Shown here: piece after piece, positions 33,064 through 44,645 of the stretch | Layout of the letters: the number at the start of each line of letters is the position of its first letter | Position numbering within the stretch: position 1 is the first letter of the stretch | Source of the DNA: Chrysoperla carnea | Lineage: Eukaryota > Arthropoda > Insecta > Neuroptera > Chrysopidae | Direction: 5' to 3' | NCBI RefSeq assembly: GCF_905475395.1 | Contig: NC_058342.1 | Span: 14,790,640 to 14,854,639 of the forward strand | Length of the DNA stretch: 64,000 nt | Program-made: the position numbers and the translations under genes | Notes under the pieces: model-generated | The model's database searches: none | Told to the model about the DNA's origin: nothing | Seen by the model: only the letters and a program-made list of their open reading frames with translations

Positions 33064-33955
33064 GAAGATGATGACTTAATAGTGGGTAAAACGGCTCTCG
33101 ATAGGCCGGATTTGAAGATCACTATAGAGAGAAATAAATTCAAAATTGAGAAAATACCGGACGAAGAAACTAAAGAACAAGGTATCTAGTTGAAAGTAAA
33201 ACAAATGAAAATTTTCGTCGAAGATGATGTGGAAATGAACACGAGCATGAAAGATTCAGAAAAGGAGCAATTACTGGAAATTTTAAACAATTATCGTAAA
33301 TGTTTTCCAGAGAATCTTGACGAATTGGGAAACACAGGAATGATTGAGATGAAAATCGAATTACAATCTACCGAACCGATCAAAAGCCGACTCTACCGAG
33401 CGCCCTACACCCAACGTGAGAAAATTAATAAAATGCTGGATGAATTAATGCAAGCAGGAATAATACAAAAATCAAGTTCTACTTAAGTTCGGTAATATTG
33501 GTGAAAAACCGAACCAGGGAAGACCGTCTTTGTATAGACTATCGGAAAATAAACGCCGTCACCAGAAAAATGTAAATACCAATACCAATTATGGAGGAGG
33601 TCATCGATAAACTGACAAATCAACAATACTTCACCGCATTAGATATCGCAAATCTCTACGAATTTAACAGAATCCCATTTGGACTTGTAAACGCGCCGGC
33701 AGTTTTCACCAATTAATGGCCAAATTACATCAAATGGATGAAGGAAGCAATTTTGATTACTACATGGACGCCATGATTTTGGCGAGCAGAAGTATTACAG
33801 ACGGATTAAGGAAACTAGAAAACGTCTTAAAACTAATACAAAACATAGGTCTAACGTTAAAACTGAAAAAATGTTCATTCCTCCAAGAGAAAAGCTATTT
33901 TCTAGACTACGAAGTGGATGGCATTGGAATCAAACCGGGGAAACAAAAAACCTAG
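33064..33955 (+). pseudogene. gypsy protease tail and reverse transcriptase
   Basis: Frame pieces show PENLDELGNTGMIEMKIEL, IKSRLYRAPYTQREKINKML, VKNRTREDRLCIDYRKINA, then after a deletion YEFNRIPFGLVNAPAVFTN. The catalytic box reads YYMDAMILAS where YxDD is expected, so one catalytic Asp is replaced by Ala. GLTLKLKKCSFLQEKSYFL follows. Several stops and frame changes occur within it. Confidence 0.75.
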
Positions 33956-33999
33956 GCAATCGATCGAAAATAGTACACCAAGTTAGATAATTTCTGGGA

Positions 34000-34518
34000 T
34001 TGGGTGGATTTTTTAGAAAATTCATTAAAGCATATGCGGAAATTGGCAAACCCCTGACCCAACTAACAAAAAAGGATGAAAAATTTATCTGGGGCGAAAC
34101 TCAAGACGAGGCGTTTCAAGAACTCAAGACTAAACTAATGCCCCAACCGATATTGAGCATTTACAATCCAGAATTGGAAACCGAAATTCATACAGATGCC
34201 AGAAAAATAGGAGTGGGGGGAATGATGCTGCAACGTGCGAACGACAAATTGGCCCGAGTGATAACATACTATAGTCGACAAACCACGGAGCAACAAGCGA
34301 AATATTCAAGTTTCGAATTAGAGGCTCTGGCTTTAGTGGAAACGATCGTACCATTTAGAATGTCTTTACTAGGACGAAATTTCAAAGTTTTCACAGATTG
34401 TAATTCACTCAAGGCAACAATGAACAAACGCGAATTAAACCCAAGGATTGCGAGATGGTGGCTGAAACTACAGGAGTATGATTTCACACTAGAACATCGA
34501 CCTGGTGTTCTAGTGTGA
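34000..34518 (+). pseudogene. gypsy RNase H domain
   Basis: A 172-codon open stretch contains FFRKFIKAYAEIGKPLTQLT, IHTDARKIGVGGMMLQ (the first Asp box), YSRQTTEQQAKYSSFELEAL (Glu), FKVFTDCNSLKA (Asp) and DFTLEHRPG. The domain itself is nearly intact. It would degrade the RNA strand during cDNA synthesis. Confidence 0.8.
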
Positions 34519-34549
34519 AATCCGAAATCCAAGTGAAACGGGACGTGAA

Positions 34550-35783
34550 GTGGAAACAGTGAATCTAAACGTTATGGCATTGAGAATATCTGACGCTGAT
34601 TGGCTCCTTACCATGCAGCTTCAGGATATCAAAATCAAAAAAATGTACGAAATTTTACATCGAGATCCTAAAGCAAACGAAGAAAAAGAAATACACACGG
34701 ATTACAAAATTAAAAATGGAAGAGTGTGTTACAAGGTCGAAAAAGGACTGAGGTGAGTTGTGTCTAAGGCAGTGAGGTGTAAGGTGATGCAACAAAGCCA
34801 TGGAACAGGTCACTTCCGGCGGAACAAACACTGCAGGACCTTCAAAAATATTTTTGGTTCGCTGGCATGCGCCAATACGTCACGGGCTTTATAAAAGCCT
34901 GCATAGAATCGTCGATAAAGTATATCTATACCTATACCTTTCGATACGGTTCACGTAGATCACCTAGGCCCTTTCCCGAAAAGTCGAATAAATAACCAGT
35001 ACATGTTATCCCTCGTCGATACCTTCACGAAATTTCTGATCTTAAAACCTGTAAAAAATGTAACAGCAAAACTCACCTGTTCGGCAATAGACGAAACAAT
35101 CACGATATTTGGTCCACCGAGAAAACTAATTACAGACCGAGGTACAGCTTTCACGGCAAAACTATTATTAAAGATTATTGTGATGAATACGGAATACTTT
35201 TAATTCAAAACGCAACCGGGACACCGAGAGCTAACGGTCAAGTGGAACGATATAACAAAACAGTATCGACCGCGGTAGCAAGCATGTGCCGAGAAGAAGA
35301 GGGAAGGGATTGGTACCTGCACCTTAAAGCCATACAGTAGCAATTAAACAACAACAAAATAAAACTACGAAACAGTCGCCACACGTGCTGCTATTCGGAT
35401 TTGAACCCAGAAATCCCTTGGCTAACAAATTAACCCTGGCATTGCAGGATGGCGAACAGGAAGAAATAAATTTAGAAGAAACCCGCAATCAATTGAGGAC
35501 GAAGGCAGAAGAATGCACGAAAGCGGACCAAGTGTATCAGAAGGCTCGGTTCGACAAAAAGCATTTAGCGCCACACAAATATAATATTAACGACCTGGTT
35601 CTAATAAAAAGAGACATTGCCGCATGCGGAGACTCCAAGAAACTGGCAGCCAAATATAAAGGCCCGTACATTGTAACCAAAATCCTAGGGAACAACCGTT
35701 ATGTTTTGAAAGAAATCCCCGGAGCCAAACGAATACAACGAACTTTCAATTCTGCATATACAACAGACAGAATGAAGCCATGA
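34550..35783 (+). pseudogene. gypsy integrase remnant
   Basis: Broken frames hold a linker (ISDADWLLTMQLQDIKIKKM), core pieces LSLVDTFTKFLILKPV and GPPRKLITDRGTAF (catalytic Asp region), ATGTPRANGQVERYNKTV (catalytic Glu region) and the C-terminal YNINDLVLIKRDI with YKGPYIVTKILGNNRYVLKE. Frames change at least three times. Confidence 0.75.
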
Positions 35784-36201
35784 CCTCCTCATGAATACGA
35801 GTTTACCGATGAATTTGATCAAGGAGATGAAGCAATTGAAGAACCGAATCAAGAAGTTCAAGAAACGGAAAAGGATGACGGATCAGACTGAAAACAATCA
35901 GTTGTCAGTTTGGCCGAGTGTAGGTTAGCGATTTAATTTCATATAATTAGTAGAATGAACAATAAATTATTTACTTACCTTATATTATAATTATCCTTTG
36001 AAATGTACCTGAATATATCTAGTCAGATTGAGGACAATTAGTTGTCAGTTTGGCCGAGTTGTCAGCCCTTGGTCTCCTGGTGAAAGTAAGCAAGTTGGGT
36101 TGCGGTGGGTGGAACTTGGTCTCCTGGTGAAAGTAAGCGAGTTTGGTTGCGGTGGGTGGAAGTGGGGGGTTGTGAGTGGCAAAAATGTGAAAATATATAT
36201 A

Positions 36202-36670
36202 TCTGTCCTTTTCTTACTCATGTGAACTTTCGGGAATTTTCAGAACTATTCTAGAGAGGTCTAGAAATGATTTAGAAAGTTTGTTTAAACCGAAAACTAT
36301 AATCATGATCAACTTTAAACTGACCGCCGAGAACTAGTGCCATCAACGACCAGTAGAAGAATCAAGAGCCAGAACCGGACAAGAAATTTAAATCTTTTAA
36401 TTTCAACCAAGTTTAGTGTTTTTTCAAGGATTTTATTGTTAAAAGTAAGTTATTTATATTAAAATATTCTGTCTGGATAAAAATTTTACTAAGTTAAACG
36501 ATTTTCGAACAAGAAAAAGGACAATAGATGCTATTAGAATAGAATAAAACCCTTTTCTCGAACATTTTTTTAACCAGAAGCCTCTAGAACAACCTCAGGG
36601 TATAAATATTATTTATACCATTAAACATGCGATGTATTTTTACCCGAGCAACGCCGGGTTTGGCTGCTAG
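36202..36670 (+). mobile_element. Non-autonomous Helitron (3' end clear, 5' end tentative)
   Basis: The 3' terminus has the hairpin CCCGAGCAACGCCGGG followed by TTTGGCTGCTAG and then T, the classical Helitron ending (stem-loop, CTAG, insertion before T). A possible 5' start is TC at 36202-36203, preceded by A. There is no Rep/helicase ORF. It abuts the gypsy remnant. Confidence 0.55.
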
Positions 36671-36859
36671 TTTTGTTATAAATGACTATGATAGATCTTA
36701 TTATGTATGATGAATGTGAAATGAAAGCTTACAAGAGCTTACAGAAATATTACTTCAGTATCTTTCCAGAATTGAGATAGGTACGTTTTTAGGGAGTACA
36801 CACTTTTACACAAGGCTCATTTGATTTCCATCAGCTGCAGTTCTTAGTGTTACAAAGGC

Positions 36860-37850
36860 TCTTACAGTGATCAATAACAACTTCTATGCACGACTCATTT
36901 ATGGAATCCAGCGTCATGAGTTCAGGCACGAGTTGATCACCATCAATGGACCAGCTATTGTCTTCAAGACAAGACTGAAAATATAAATAAATAAGATCAT
37001 TGAATACCGTTTTTTCCGCCTTTCATGTAAATATCCAGGGAAACTCACTTATGAATAGCACCTTCTGATGTGCAGCCAAAGCGTAGAATCAACCTACATA
37101 GAAACTTAAATTATTTCTAAAATGTTTCATAAGACAGAGGATATAAACTTAACTCGTTTTGGAAGTACCTAGCTCATACAATTTGACGACAAACGTTCCT
37201 ACTCTCTTGAAAACGTTCTCATCCAGGGTTGAGCATGCAAGTACGCTGAGAAGTTAACGGATAAAAGCTTCCAGGCGTCTATATTTCAGATGACTGACTT
37301 TGTTAGGTAAAAGTTTCTTGCAAATGTCATGCACTGGAATGTATATGTATCCCGCGCAGTGCCGCTCCTAACCCACAGATGCAAGCACTTCATTTTGGCA
37401 AAGTGTCATAACAACAATATTTTTAGCTGTACTGTCGACTGCATGAAGAATCATACGGGTATCAGTTTTTTCGTGTGACGCTCTCAGTAAATCAACATTG
37501 CGAGTTCGATTGATGGGCTCAGCTTGCAATATCTTCTAAAATCCTCCTGGAAGCATCACTTCAAGATCACCTAAGTCTTATTCTAGTATTCTATCAGACA
37601 AATACCTACCTACACAAGCCTACCTTTTTCTCCGAAAAACTAAAAATTATGGTAAGTCCTTCGGCAACGTTAGAATCATTGGTTTCCCTGGAACGGAACC
37701 CTTGGATCTTTTTTTCTCTCTTGTTAAACTTTTTATGGATTGAGACAAGTACTCACCAAATACAACGTGAACTTCACTATAATTAAATCCATGACTCAAT
37801 ATTCTTTCTATAAAGCAGTTAGCGTCGTCACCAAATATTTCAGCTTTCGG
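36860..37850 (-). pseudogene. Decayed transposon ORF with HEKTDTR / YIPVHDI motifs
   Basis: The minus strand encodes, across several stops, FGDDANCFIERILSHGFNY, VHVVFGEYLSQSIKSLTR, GSVPGKPMILTLPKDL, SHEKTDTRMILHAVDSTAKN, GYIYIPVHDICKKLLPNK and LDENVFKRVGTFVVKLYELG. This pattern (VFD.Y..SIK, HE.ADTR.ILHA, YIPVHEI) recurs in a repetitive protein family widespread in invertebrate genomes and is of transposon-like distribution. It is not functional here. Gene family naming was not attempted. Confidence 0.45.
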
Positions 37851-37854
37851 AGAA

Positions 37855-38055
37855 CAAGGAGGATTTAAGAAGGTTTTTGTCCGATAGAATACTAGAAAAT
37901 CACATTGGTGGTCTTGAAATGGCTCTCTCAGGACGATTTAAGGAACTGTCAGGCACCAATTCAACTCCCTTGTTAATTTGCTCAATTCGTCACACGAAAA
38001 AGCTGATAACCGTATAATTTTTCATGCTGTCGACAGTACAGCTAAAAAGTAAGAG
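37855..38055 (+). pseudogene. Inverted partial copy of the same transposon ORF
   Basis: The plus strand reads SHEKADNRIIFHAVDSTAKK at 37990-38050, homologous to the minus-strand SHEKTDTRMILHAVDSTAKN at about 37482-37420. The neighbouring 'tctagtattctatc' is inverted as well. Two pieces of one family thus face each other. Confidence 0.45.
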
Positions 38056-39032
38056 CTGAATGAAAGCGAGTGTGTCTGCCTCAATTCTGGAGAGACACAC
38101 TATTAATTTTTCATCAAATACAGTCTTATATTTTGTACTTGAATTAAAAGAAGTGTATTTTCAAGTTCCTCATACTCAAAAACGTATAATTGTGCAGTTT
38201 GGGTGCCTTCCTAAGTTAAAGGAGGGCTTTAAGGCGCCAATTTCGGATTTCGGCACCATTTTGGCCGCCATTTTGAATATCGCACTTCTGGTTGAAATTT
38301 TGGTTGGGCAACCAGCAGATTCGGATTCAGTAAGGTTGAATTAGGCGGAGAAGATCTTTTGCACAAAAGCAATATGAAATACTTCTTCGAAAAATTTTAT
38401 TAGACTAGATGGACTAAAGTATGTACTGATGAGAAAACGTTATCAAATGATAATTTTGCATAGTTTTTTTTTCTATATGTAACGGGGCCTCCTTGAACTA
38501 CTATATTCCCAAAATAGCTCATCACCTCTTTTTTTCAGTTCTAGAATCAGTTAAATATAGCAAGTTTATAAAATTTGTATAACCAGTGAATAAGTTATTA
38601 TTTTGCTCATGGCAATTTAAAACAAAAATATAGTTTGTGAATCGTTCCAGTACATCAATCACTGCTAGAAGATAAAAACTTCTTTTTAATCAAGTAGGTA
38701 CCTTAAAGTGATTAGGAATGGATATTTAAAAACAATAATGATTTCGTTTGCAATTTTTATAACTGATTCGACTATACTAAAACTTTAAAAGTTTGGCTTG
38801 CTTATCATTGGCTTAAGAGATGGCCTCATCCATTCAAATAAAGTTCAGTTTTGATAACCTGATTTTTAAGTACCTAAACGATTTTTTCCTGCTTATAAGG
38901 GGACGTATTATGCATAATGCATAGGCTAGGAACTATGGTTTTACGGATTTATTCAATAATAAGGGAAGTTGGAATTATTAGATGTTCAAAAATTATGGAA
39001 ATAAATTTCAAAAAATCTCATTCAAATTAAGT
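38056..39032. other. Intergenic, nothing recognised
   Basis: An ORF at 38060-38344 has no recognisable pattern. The rest is AT-rich 3' flank of G6. Confidence 0.35.
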
Positions 39033-39112
39033 TTTATTTATCAACAAAAATATAATTATTTTTAAATAAAAAATAACAACTTTTGTACAAAATTTTACTG
39101 ATACTCAACATT

Positions 39113-40208
39113 TTAGAAAATGATTGGGCTACCAAGATATCCTTGGCTACCACTAAAGTTAACTTCAACTGGGGCAACTTGATTGTTGGTGATTTGATTG
39201 TTATTGTTTGAGTATCCTACTGGTCCACCAATGTAAGCTGGTTGTTGAACAGCATATTGAGCAACTGGTAAGACTTGTTGAACACTTGGGTAGCTTACAA
39301 GTGGAGCTTGTGCAAAAGTGGGATATTGGATTGTTGATAAACCGTTTAATCCATTTACGTTATTAACGTTGTTTATGATATTGGAACCAAATCCATTGTT
39401 TCCAACGAGTCCAACATTGCCAATTACACCTGGATATGAACCAATAGTTTGTACTTGAGAACTACCAATGTTGTTGATATAGTTCACTGGTCCTGACTAT
39501 AAAATTAAAACAAAAGCAATGAGTATATTATCCAGAAGAAATAGTTCGGGAAATAATGGACACCAAAGTTTCTTCCTAAGTTGCGATCTCACGGATAAAT
39601 AAATGTTTAGATGTTTACGAAATGATTCAAATAAAAGTTGTTTATTTTTTTTATAAGGAATAACTTTTACATTTAATTTTTTGTTCTATCTCTAACGGGT
39701 CACAAGATTGGCACATTTTTTTTTGATTGAATGAGCAAAAAAATTACATTTTAAAATTTTCATATCTCGGACAATTTTGAAGCTAGAAAGTCGGAAAAAA
39801 CGAGAAGCTTTTTTTGTAATTTGTATAAGTATGATTAAAATTCCCAACTACCCCCCAGGAATGGGGATTAGACGAGCCCTTAAGAGGTCGACTTTCTTTT
39901 ACGAAGTTTTTACAACCTTGTAAAGAACTGTGGGAAATTTCAAGGATGCATTAATTTTTCCGTTTTAGATATTTAGTTTAATTGTAGTGCTATTGTACAA
40001 ATTAAAATGGAAAAAAATTATTTACCTGTACTGGATAAACTGCTGATACTTGGTCATTATCTCTCAAATAAGTAAATGAACCTTGATTTCCGAAAGGGAA
40101 ACCATTTTGGTCGTTATCTCTTAAGTAACTGAGTGGTGTTGCCACTGATAAAACAGTGCAACAAGCTACTGTTACCAACAATGAAGTACAAACTTGTTTG
40201 AATGCCAT
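39113..40208 (-). CDS. G6: secreted family protein, two exons, 188 aa
   Basis: Exons are 40208-40026 (61 codons) and 39496-39113 (127 plus TAA); GT..AG, phase-0 intron of 529 bp. The signal peptide is MAFKQVCTSLLVTVACCTVL then SVA. Module A is YLRDNDQNGFPFGNQG and YLRDNDQVSAVYPVQ. Module B is SSQVQTIGSYPGVIGNVGLV with INNVNNVNGLNGLSTIQ. Module C is APLVSYPSVQQVLPVAQYAV, ending SGSQGYLGSPIIF without cysteine. The mature protein has no Cys. Exon 1, the intron and the start of exon 2 match G5; from about the codon for YPGV onward and into the 3' UTR the sequence matches G7/G8 instead. AATAAA on the minus strand is at 39038-39033. Function unknown. Secretion is inferred from the signal peptide. 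Confidence 0.87.
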
Positions 40209-40294
40209 TTTTAATAAATTTTTTTGTTTATTCTTAATTATTGTTAAATAATTTAATTATTTTAATTTAGTATATAATTCGTATGTTTTGAAGT

Positions 40295-40350
40295 CTTTTT
40301 ATACAAAAATATAAATATGATTAAATTTTAACCAAAATTTGTACGTGATT
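40295..40350 (-). promoter_or_regulatory. G6 core promoter and family upstream element
   Basis: Minus strand: AATCACGTACAAATTTTGG, TTAAAATTTAATCAT, then TATAAAAAG at 40303-40295. Confidence 0.7.
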
Positions 40351-40662
40351 ATAAACTAAAATATTCTGATTAGGAATTGATAAAAGATTGTCAACTAAAA
40401 AACTACAAAAATTTTCTTAACAGTTATATTTGTGGTTTTTTGTAATTATTTTTGTTTTCAACACTTTTCAAATAATACAAAAGAGGATATTTCATTTTAA
40501 AAATTTGACGAAATATAGCCGTAGATCATTTTTTATGTTTTTAAGCCTTATAGCAGGCTGCGGAAAACTGATCGAGTGGATGATAAATCCAAAAAAAGTC
40601 TTGGGCTCAAAATTTTAAAGTTTTGAATCTTTTGAGTAATAATAGTTGAAACATATTCAAAA
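40351..40662. other. Intergenic, nothing recognised
   Basis: Short AT-rich interval upstream of G6. The ORF at 40430-40618 shows no recognisable pattern. Confidence 0.3.
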
Positions 40663-41088
40663 CTAGCTGTGAACTAACCGCTTCGCTGGGTCACTTTAAT
40701 TTTAAATACAATGACTATTTTGTTATAACCTTCACTTCATTTGCCGTCACTTTCCTCGTTTTGTTCACAACTTCATCGATTTTATTATTTTGGTGCGGAA
40801 CCCTAATTTTAGTGGAAAAAGTCCTAGCTGTACCCTGGCACGCTTCGCTACGTACATCATGGTTGTATAGAAATAGATGAGAAGATTCTAATAAATATGA
40901 AATTTGATAAACCCCGGCTAAAACAGTCCTGTAGAAGGAAGTGAAAATTTAAAACTTTGGAATAACTGTGTTCACGGCCTGGTCTTCTGATTTTTCAAAA
41001 TTTTCATTTGTAATTGTATTATTTTTTTAAATAAGCAGCTTGACCCGTATGGAAGTCCGCAGTGCGTAAGCCGTGGCTAAAAATAGAG
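40663..41088 (-). mobile_element. Helitron-like element (tentative)
   Basis: On the minus strand the end reads GACCCAGCGAAGCGGTTAG, then TTCACAGCTAG|T, similar to Helitron 3' termini (CTAG before T, preceded by a GC-rich short stem). The other end lies near 41088, where TCTATTTTTAGCCACGGC starts. An internal 'gcacgcttcgctacgtac' block is GC-rich. No Rep/helicase gene. Confidence 0.4.
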
Positions 41089-41492
41089 AAATAATATATA
41101 TATTCAGTAATTTGCTTTATTTTTATTTATAGGCAGTTTTATTACAGATATGTTATAAAAATTACATAATGAACACAATTAAATATTAATATTATTTCTC
41201 TAGCCTGTTTTTTTCTAAGCAGCACAATTTTAGTCCGAAAGTCTATTTAGCCAGCGCGATAAGTTTTAAAATGAGGAATAAATCATGGAATTAAGAACTA
41301 ATATATAAGATATATGTTTAAGAAAACAAAAATTCATATAATAGAATAGATAAAAAAGCGGCTGTTCTTCCCCGAAAATTTTTTTAGGAGCTGTTTTTCG
41401 TTTTTTGAAATTTTCATGTTTTGAAATGAATTTAAAAAATAAAAAAAAAATTTAAGCCGATAATTTATTCCTTTGATCCTCTTACAGTAATT
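41089..41492. other. Intergenic, nothing recognised
   Basis: AT-rich. No feature supported. Confidence 0.35.
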
Positions 41493-41702
41493 CGGCTGTT
41501 TGATCAAGTACGTTGAATGTTCATTTTTTTTTTTTTTTGCGGTAAATGATGGCACGAAGTCCCTTGATCACAATAAACACAGTTTTGGGGCCTCTTACGG
41601 GGCAAAATTGAGAACTATTTCATTTAAAATTGTGATTTTTAACACAATACCTTATGGAAGAACACATACTATTCTGTTTATACGAAAAAAACATTACCTT
41701 AC
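41493..41702 (+). repeat. Interspersed repeat, copy 1 (partner near 62968)
   Basis: It shares 'gaatgttcatttttt', 'gcggtaaatgat', 'aataaacacagttttggggc' and 'attgtgatttttaacacaat' with 62968-63249 in the same orientation. Copy 2 is longer by an internal segment of about 70 bp. Element class unknown. Confidence 0.6.
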
Positions 41703-41737
41703 CTTAGTACAGTAAATATAGATATTTTATTTAAAAA

Positions 41738-42732
41738 CAAGTGAAAACAAACAATTGACTGAGGTTAATGTTAAAATACCATGTATAGACAGTGTTGATC
41801 ACATTACACATACATACATGTCACACATACATAACTGATATTCCCTTATAATATATACTATAAAATTTGCACCTAATTAGCGCCCTCGTGGTTTACAGTG
41901 ATGTTTACAAAAAAATGTTTTAAACAAAAGTTGTTTATTTTTTTATAAGGAACATTTTTTACATTAAAGCTTTTGTTCTATCTCTAACGGTTTACAAGAT
42001 GAGTCCTACGGACCCAAGACCCAATTGACCTATGTTGGTCATTTACGAAATCGACCTCACTTTTTACGTCCTAAGCACGCTATAAAAATTTCAGCTTGAT
42101 GTATCTTTTCGTTTTTGAGTTACCGTGCTGACGGCACGATATATGACTTTTAATAAGGTAATCCAATATTTTTGAAAAAGTATTTCAAGATGTTGATTTT
42201 GCTACCAAAGCCACCAAAAATTTATTTCGGAAAAATACACACGCTTTCTTGCCAAAAACTTAAATTAAATTTTAAATCTTTTTTAAACTGTCAAAAACGC
42301 GAGCATTCAATTTGGTGACGTAATATCGGTATCATTATACGAAATAACACAAATAAGTTTGACAGATATATTCATAGACATCTGATTATAAAAATATGAA
42401 TACTTTTTATCTATGGATATATTATACCCAGCTGTCTATACTGAACTAAATGATGGTCTATGATTCATACCGCTATGACATCACAGCAGGGCTTACCCGC
42501 GTTTTAGGTCACGTGATATACAGTTTAAAAATTACGATTTTTAATTTTAATATTTTAAAAGAAAAAAGTGCTTTTCAAATTTCATGATTTATTTTTGACT
42601 AACGATAATACCCTATTAGATCATTCTATGAACACCTATACCAAAATTTTTTTCGTAGCATCAATATTTATAAGCGTTACAAACTTGGGACTAAACTTAA
42701 TATACTATTTATATTTCATATATGCATGATAT
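41738..42732 (-). repeat. R1 element interrupted by about 470 bp
   Basis: The R1 3' end is at 41738 and the 5' end near 42732 (minus strand). Between about 42131 and 42604, replacing the microsatellite part, is unrelated sequence, either a nested insertion or a recombination product. Confidence 0.6.
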
Positions 42733-42869
42733 AAGAATACTTAATGACTGAGGACATGACCAGAGTCTAAAACCGAGTTTTCGTATTCGTGGTGGTGGAG
42801 GGAAATACAACCCCGCGTCAAAACAGTAATGAGTTCATTTTAATAAGTACTTTTGTTGCTATTGCACGT

Positions 42870-43055
42870 TCAGTCAATTTCTATTTATCATTTTTTGTGG
42901 AATTTGATTATCTATCGAAAGGTAACAAAATCGTAGGTCAATAAGGTCAATGACAACGGCCGGTAAAATGTCAAATGTGAGAGGTAGTTTTCGTTTATTG
43001 ATAAATACTGAATACCTGACATGTTTTTTCATTCATTTAGACCTCGAACCAATTG
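42870..43055 (+). repeat. Direct repeat of 51970-52150
   Basis: It shares 'gtaggtcaataaggtcaatg', 'ggccggtaaaatgtcaaatg' and 'attgataaatactgaata' in the same order and orientation with 51970-52150. It lies just outside the G7 arm of the large palindrome. Class unknown. Confidence 0.6.
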
Positions 43056-43225
43056 ATAAACGTCTAGGTACGTTTACCGGGCGTTGGTAAACAAATATCA
43101 CCAACGAAACCAAATTGAATAAAATTCCTTGGATTGATAATTGAGTGAAATTTTTTAAACAAATTTATCTTTTGATCGTATCTTATCTTTTAAAAATTTT
43201 TCTAATCACAAATGTTTTTATTTTT

Positions 43226-43272
43226 AATCACGAAGAATTTTGGCAAATATGCTCATATTTTTGTATAAAAAG
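43226..43272 (+). promoter_or_regulatory. G7 core promoter and family upstream element
   Basis: AATCACGAAGAATTTTGG, then TATAAAAAG at 43264-43272, followed by ACTTCAAAACATACGAAC. The upstream element is a weaker match (ATCACGAAGAA for ATCACGYACAA). Confidence 0.65.
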
Positions 43273-43357
43273 ACTTCAAAACATACGAACTATATGCAAA
43301 ATTAAAATAAGCAAATTAATTAACAATAATTAAAAATAAAAAAAAAATTTATTAAAA

Positions 43358-44645
43358 ATGGCATTCAAACAAGTTTGTACTTCATTGTTGGTAACAGTAG
43401 CTTGTTGCAGCGTTTTATCAGTGGCAACACCATTGAGTTACTTAAGAGATAATGACCAAAATGTTTCACCATTCCAAAACCAAAACCAAGGTTTTGTATA
43501 TTTAAGAGACAATGGAGTTAATCAACCAGCCGTTTATCCAGTACAGGTATTATTTTTTTTAAAATTATTTGTTTATATTTTTTTATCCCATTCGAAGAAG
43601 AAAATAAGCAACTATTTTTGAATAACTTACAACGGTTTTTCATATCGGTTCAATTTATGATCTATTTAAAAAAGAAATTCTTAACTTTTTATCTATCTGA
43701 AAATCATAAAGCGATTTTGAATGCGTCAAAATTTAAATTAGGATAATTATCAAATATAGAGGGAGGACACATGGTGAAAGTAAATTGAAAGCTCTCAAGT
43801 TAAAAAAGAATTTTAAACATGCTATTTCTGCATTTCAAATTCAAATTGTAATGACCTTGTATAATAAACGTTTTCATTTTAAAAAGTGATTACCTTTTGA
43901 TAAAATGAATTACAAATAACTTGTATCTTTGTCTAATTTATTACTGTGTCTACAAAACAATAATGAATCGTAATTGAAATTAGAAGGTCTTTTCAAAATC
44001 ATCATAGAGACCGTTCCTACAACATCAGCTATAGTTACTAAAAGCTCAGACTTAAGAGGTAGCGTTCAAACGTTTCAATCTAACGTCATCTATTTTTAAA
44101 TAATTTTTGAAAAAATTTTTTGAAATAATTTATCAAAAATTCAAAACGAATCTGCATTTTTTTAAATAAAACTCGAATCCCCAAATTATCTTCTATCTTC
44201 GTTATTGTTATACTCATTGTAATTTTTTTTTTTTAATTTACAGTCAGGACCAGTAAATGTTGTTAATAATCTTGGAAACTCACAAATCCTTGGAAGTTCT
44301 CAAATCCAAACGATCTCTTCATACCCAGGTGTAATTGGCAATGTTGGACTCGTTGGAAACAATGGATTTGGTTCCAATATCATAAACAACGTTAATAACG
44401 TAAATGGATTAAACGGTTTATCAACAATCCAATATCCCACTTTTGCACAAGCTCCACTTGTAAGCTACCCAAGTGTTCAACAAGTCTTACCAGTTGCTCA
44501 ATATGCTGTTCAACAACCAGCTTACATTGGTGGACCAGTAGGATACTCAAACAATAACAATCAAATCACCAACAATCAAGTTGCCCCAGTTGAAGTTAAC
44601 TTTAGTGGTAGCCAAGGATATCTTGGAAGCCCAATCATTTTCTAA
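43358..44645 (+). CDS. G7: secreted family protein, two exons, 196 aa
   Basis: Exons are 43358-43546 (63 codons) and 44244-44645 (133 plus TAA), GT..AG phase-0 intron of 697 bp. The signal peptide is MAFKQVCTSLLVTVACCSVL then SVA. Module A is YLRDNDQNVSPFQNQNQG, VYLRDNGVNQPAVYPVQ. Module B starts SGPVNVVNNLGNSQILGSSQ, closer to the start of the G3 exon than to G6, and from YPGV onward is the G6 sequence. Module C ends SGSQGYLGSPIIF. The mature protein lacks cysteine. AATAAA is at 44720-44725. Gene and flanks are duplicated in inverted orientation as G8 with the same protein. Role unknown. Confidence 0.88.

Larger units (their letters stand above)
33064..35893 (+). mobile_element. Decayed Ty3/gypsy-type LTR retrotransposon pol region
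   Basis: In order along the plus strand: tail of a protease-like frame (DDDLIVGKTALDRPDLKI), reverse transcriptase, RNase H, integrase zinc/core parts and an integrase C-terminal chromodomain-like tail. The order RT-RNase H-integrase places it in Ty3/gypsy. Many stops and frameshifts and an internal RT deletion make it inactive. A short sequence (TTGTCAGTTTGGCCGAG) directly after the coding region at about 35907 recurs at 36043 and may mark LTR starts, but two complete LTRs were not found. Confidence 0.8.

Noticed and set aside
34130-34532. Minus-strand ORFs in the gypsy region
   Set aside because: Antisense shadows of the RNase H domain.
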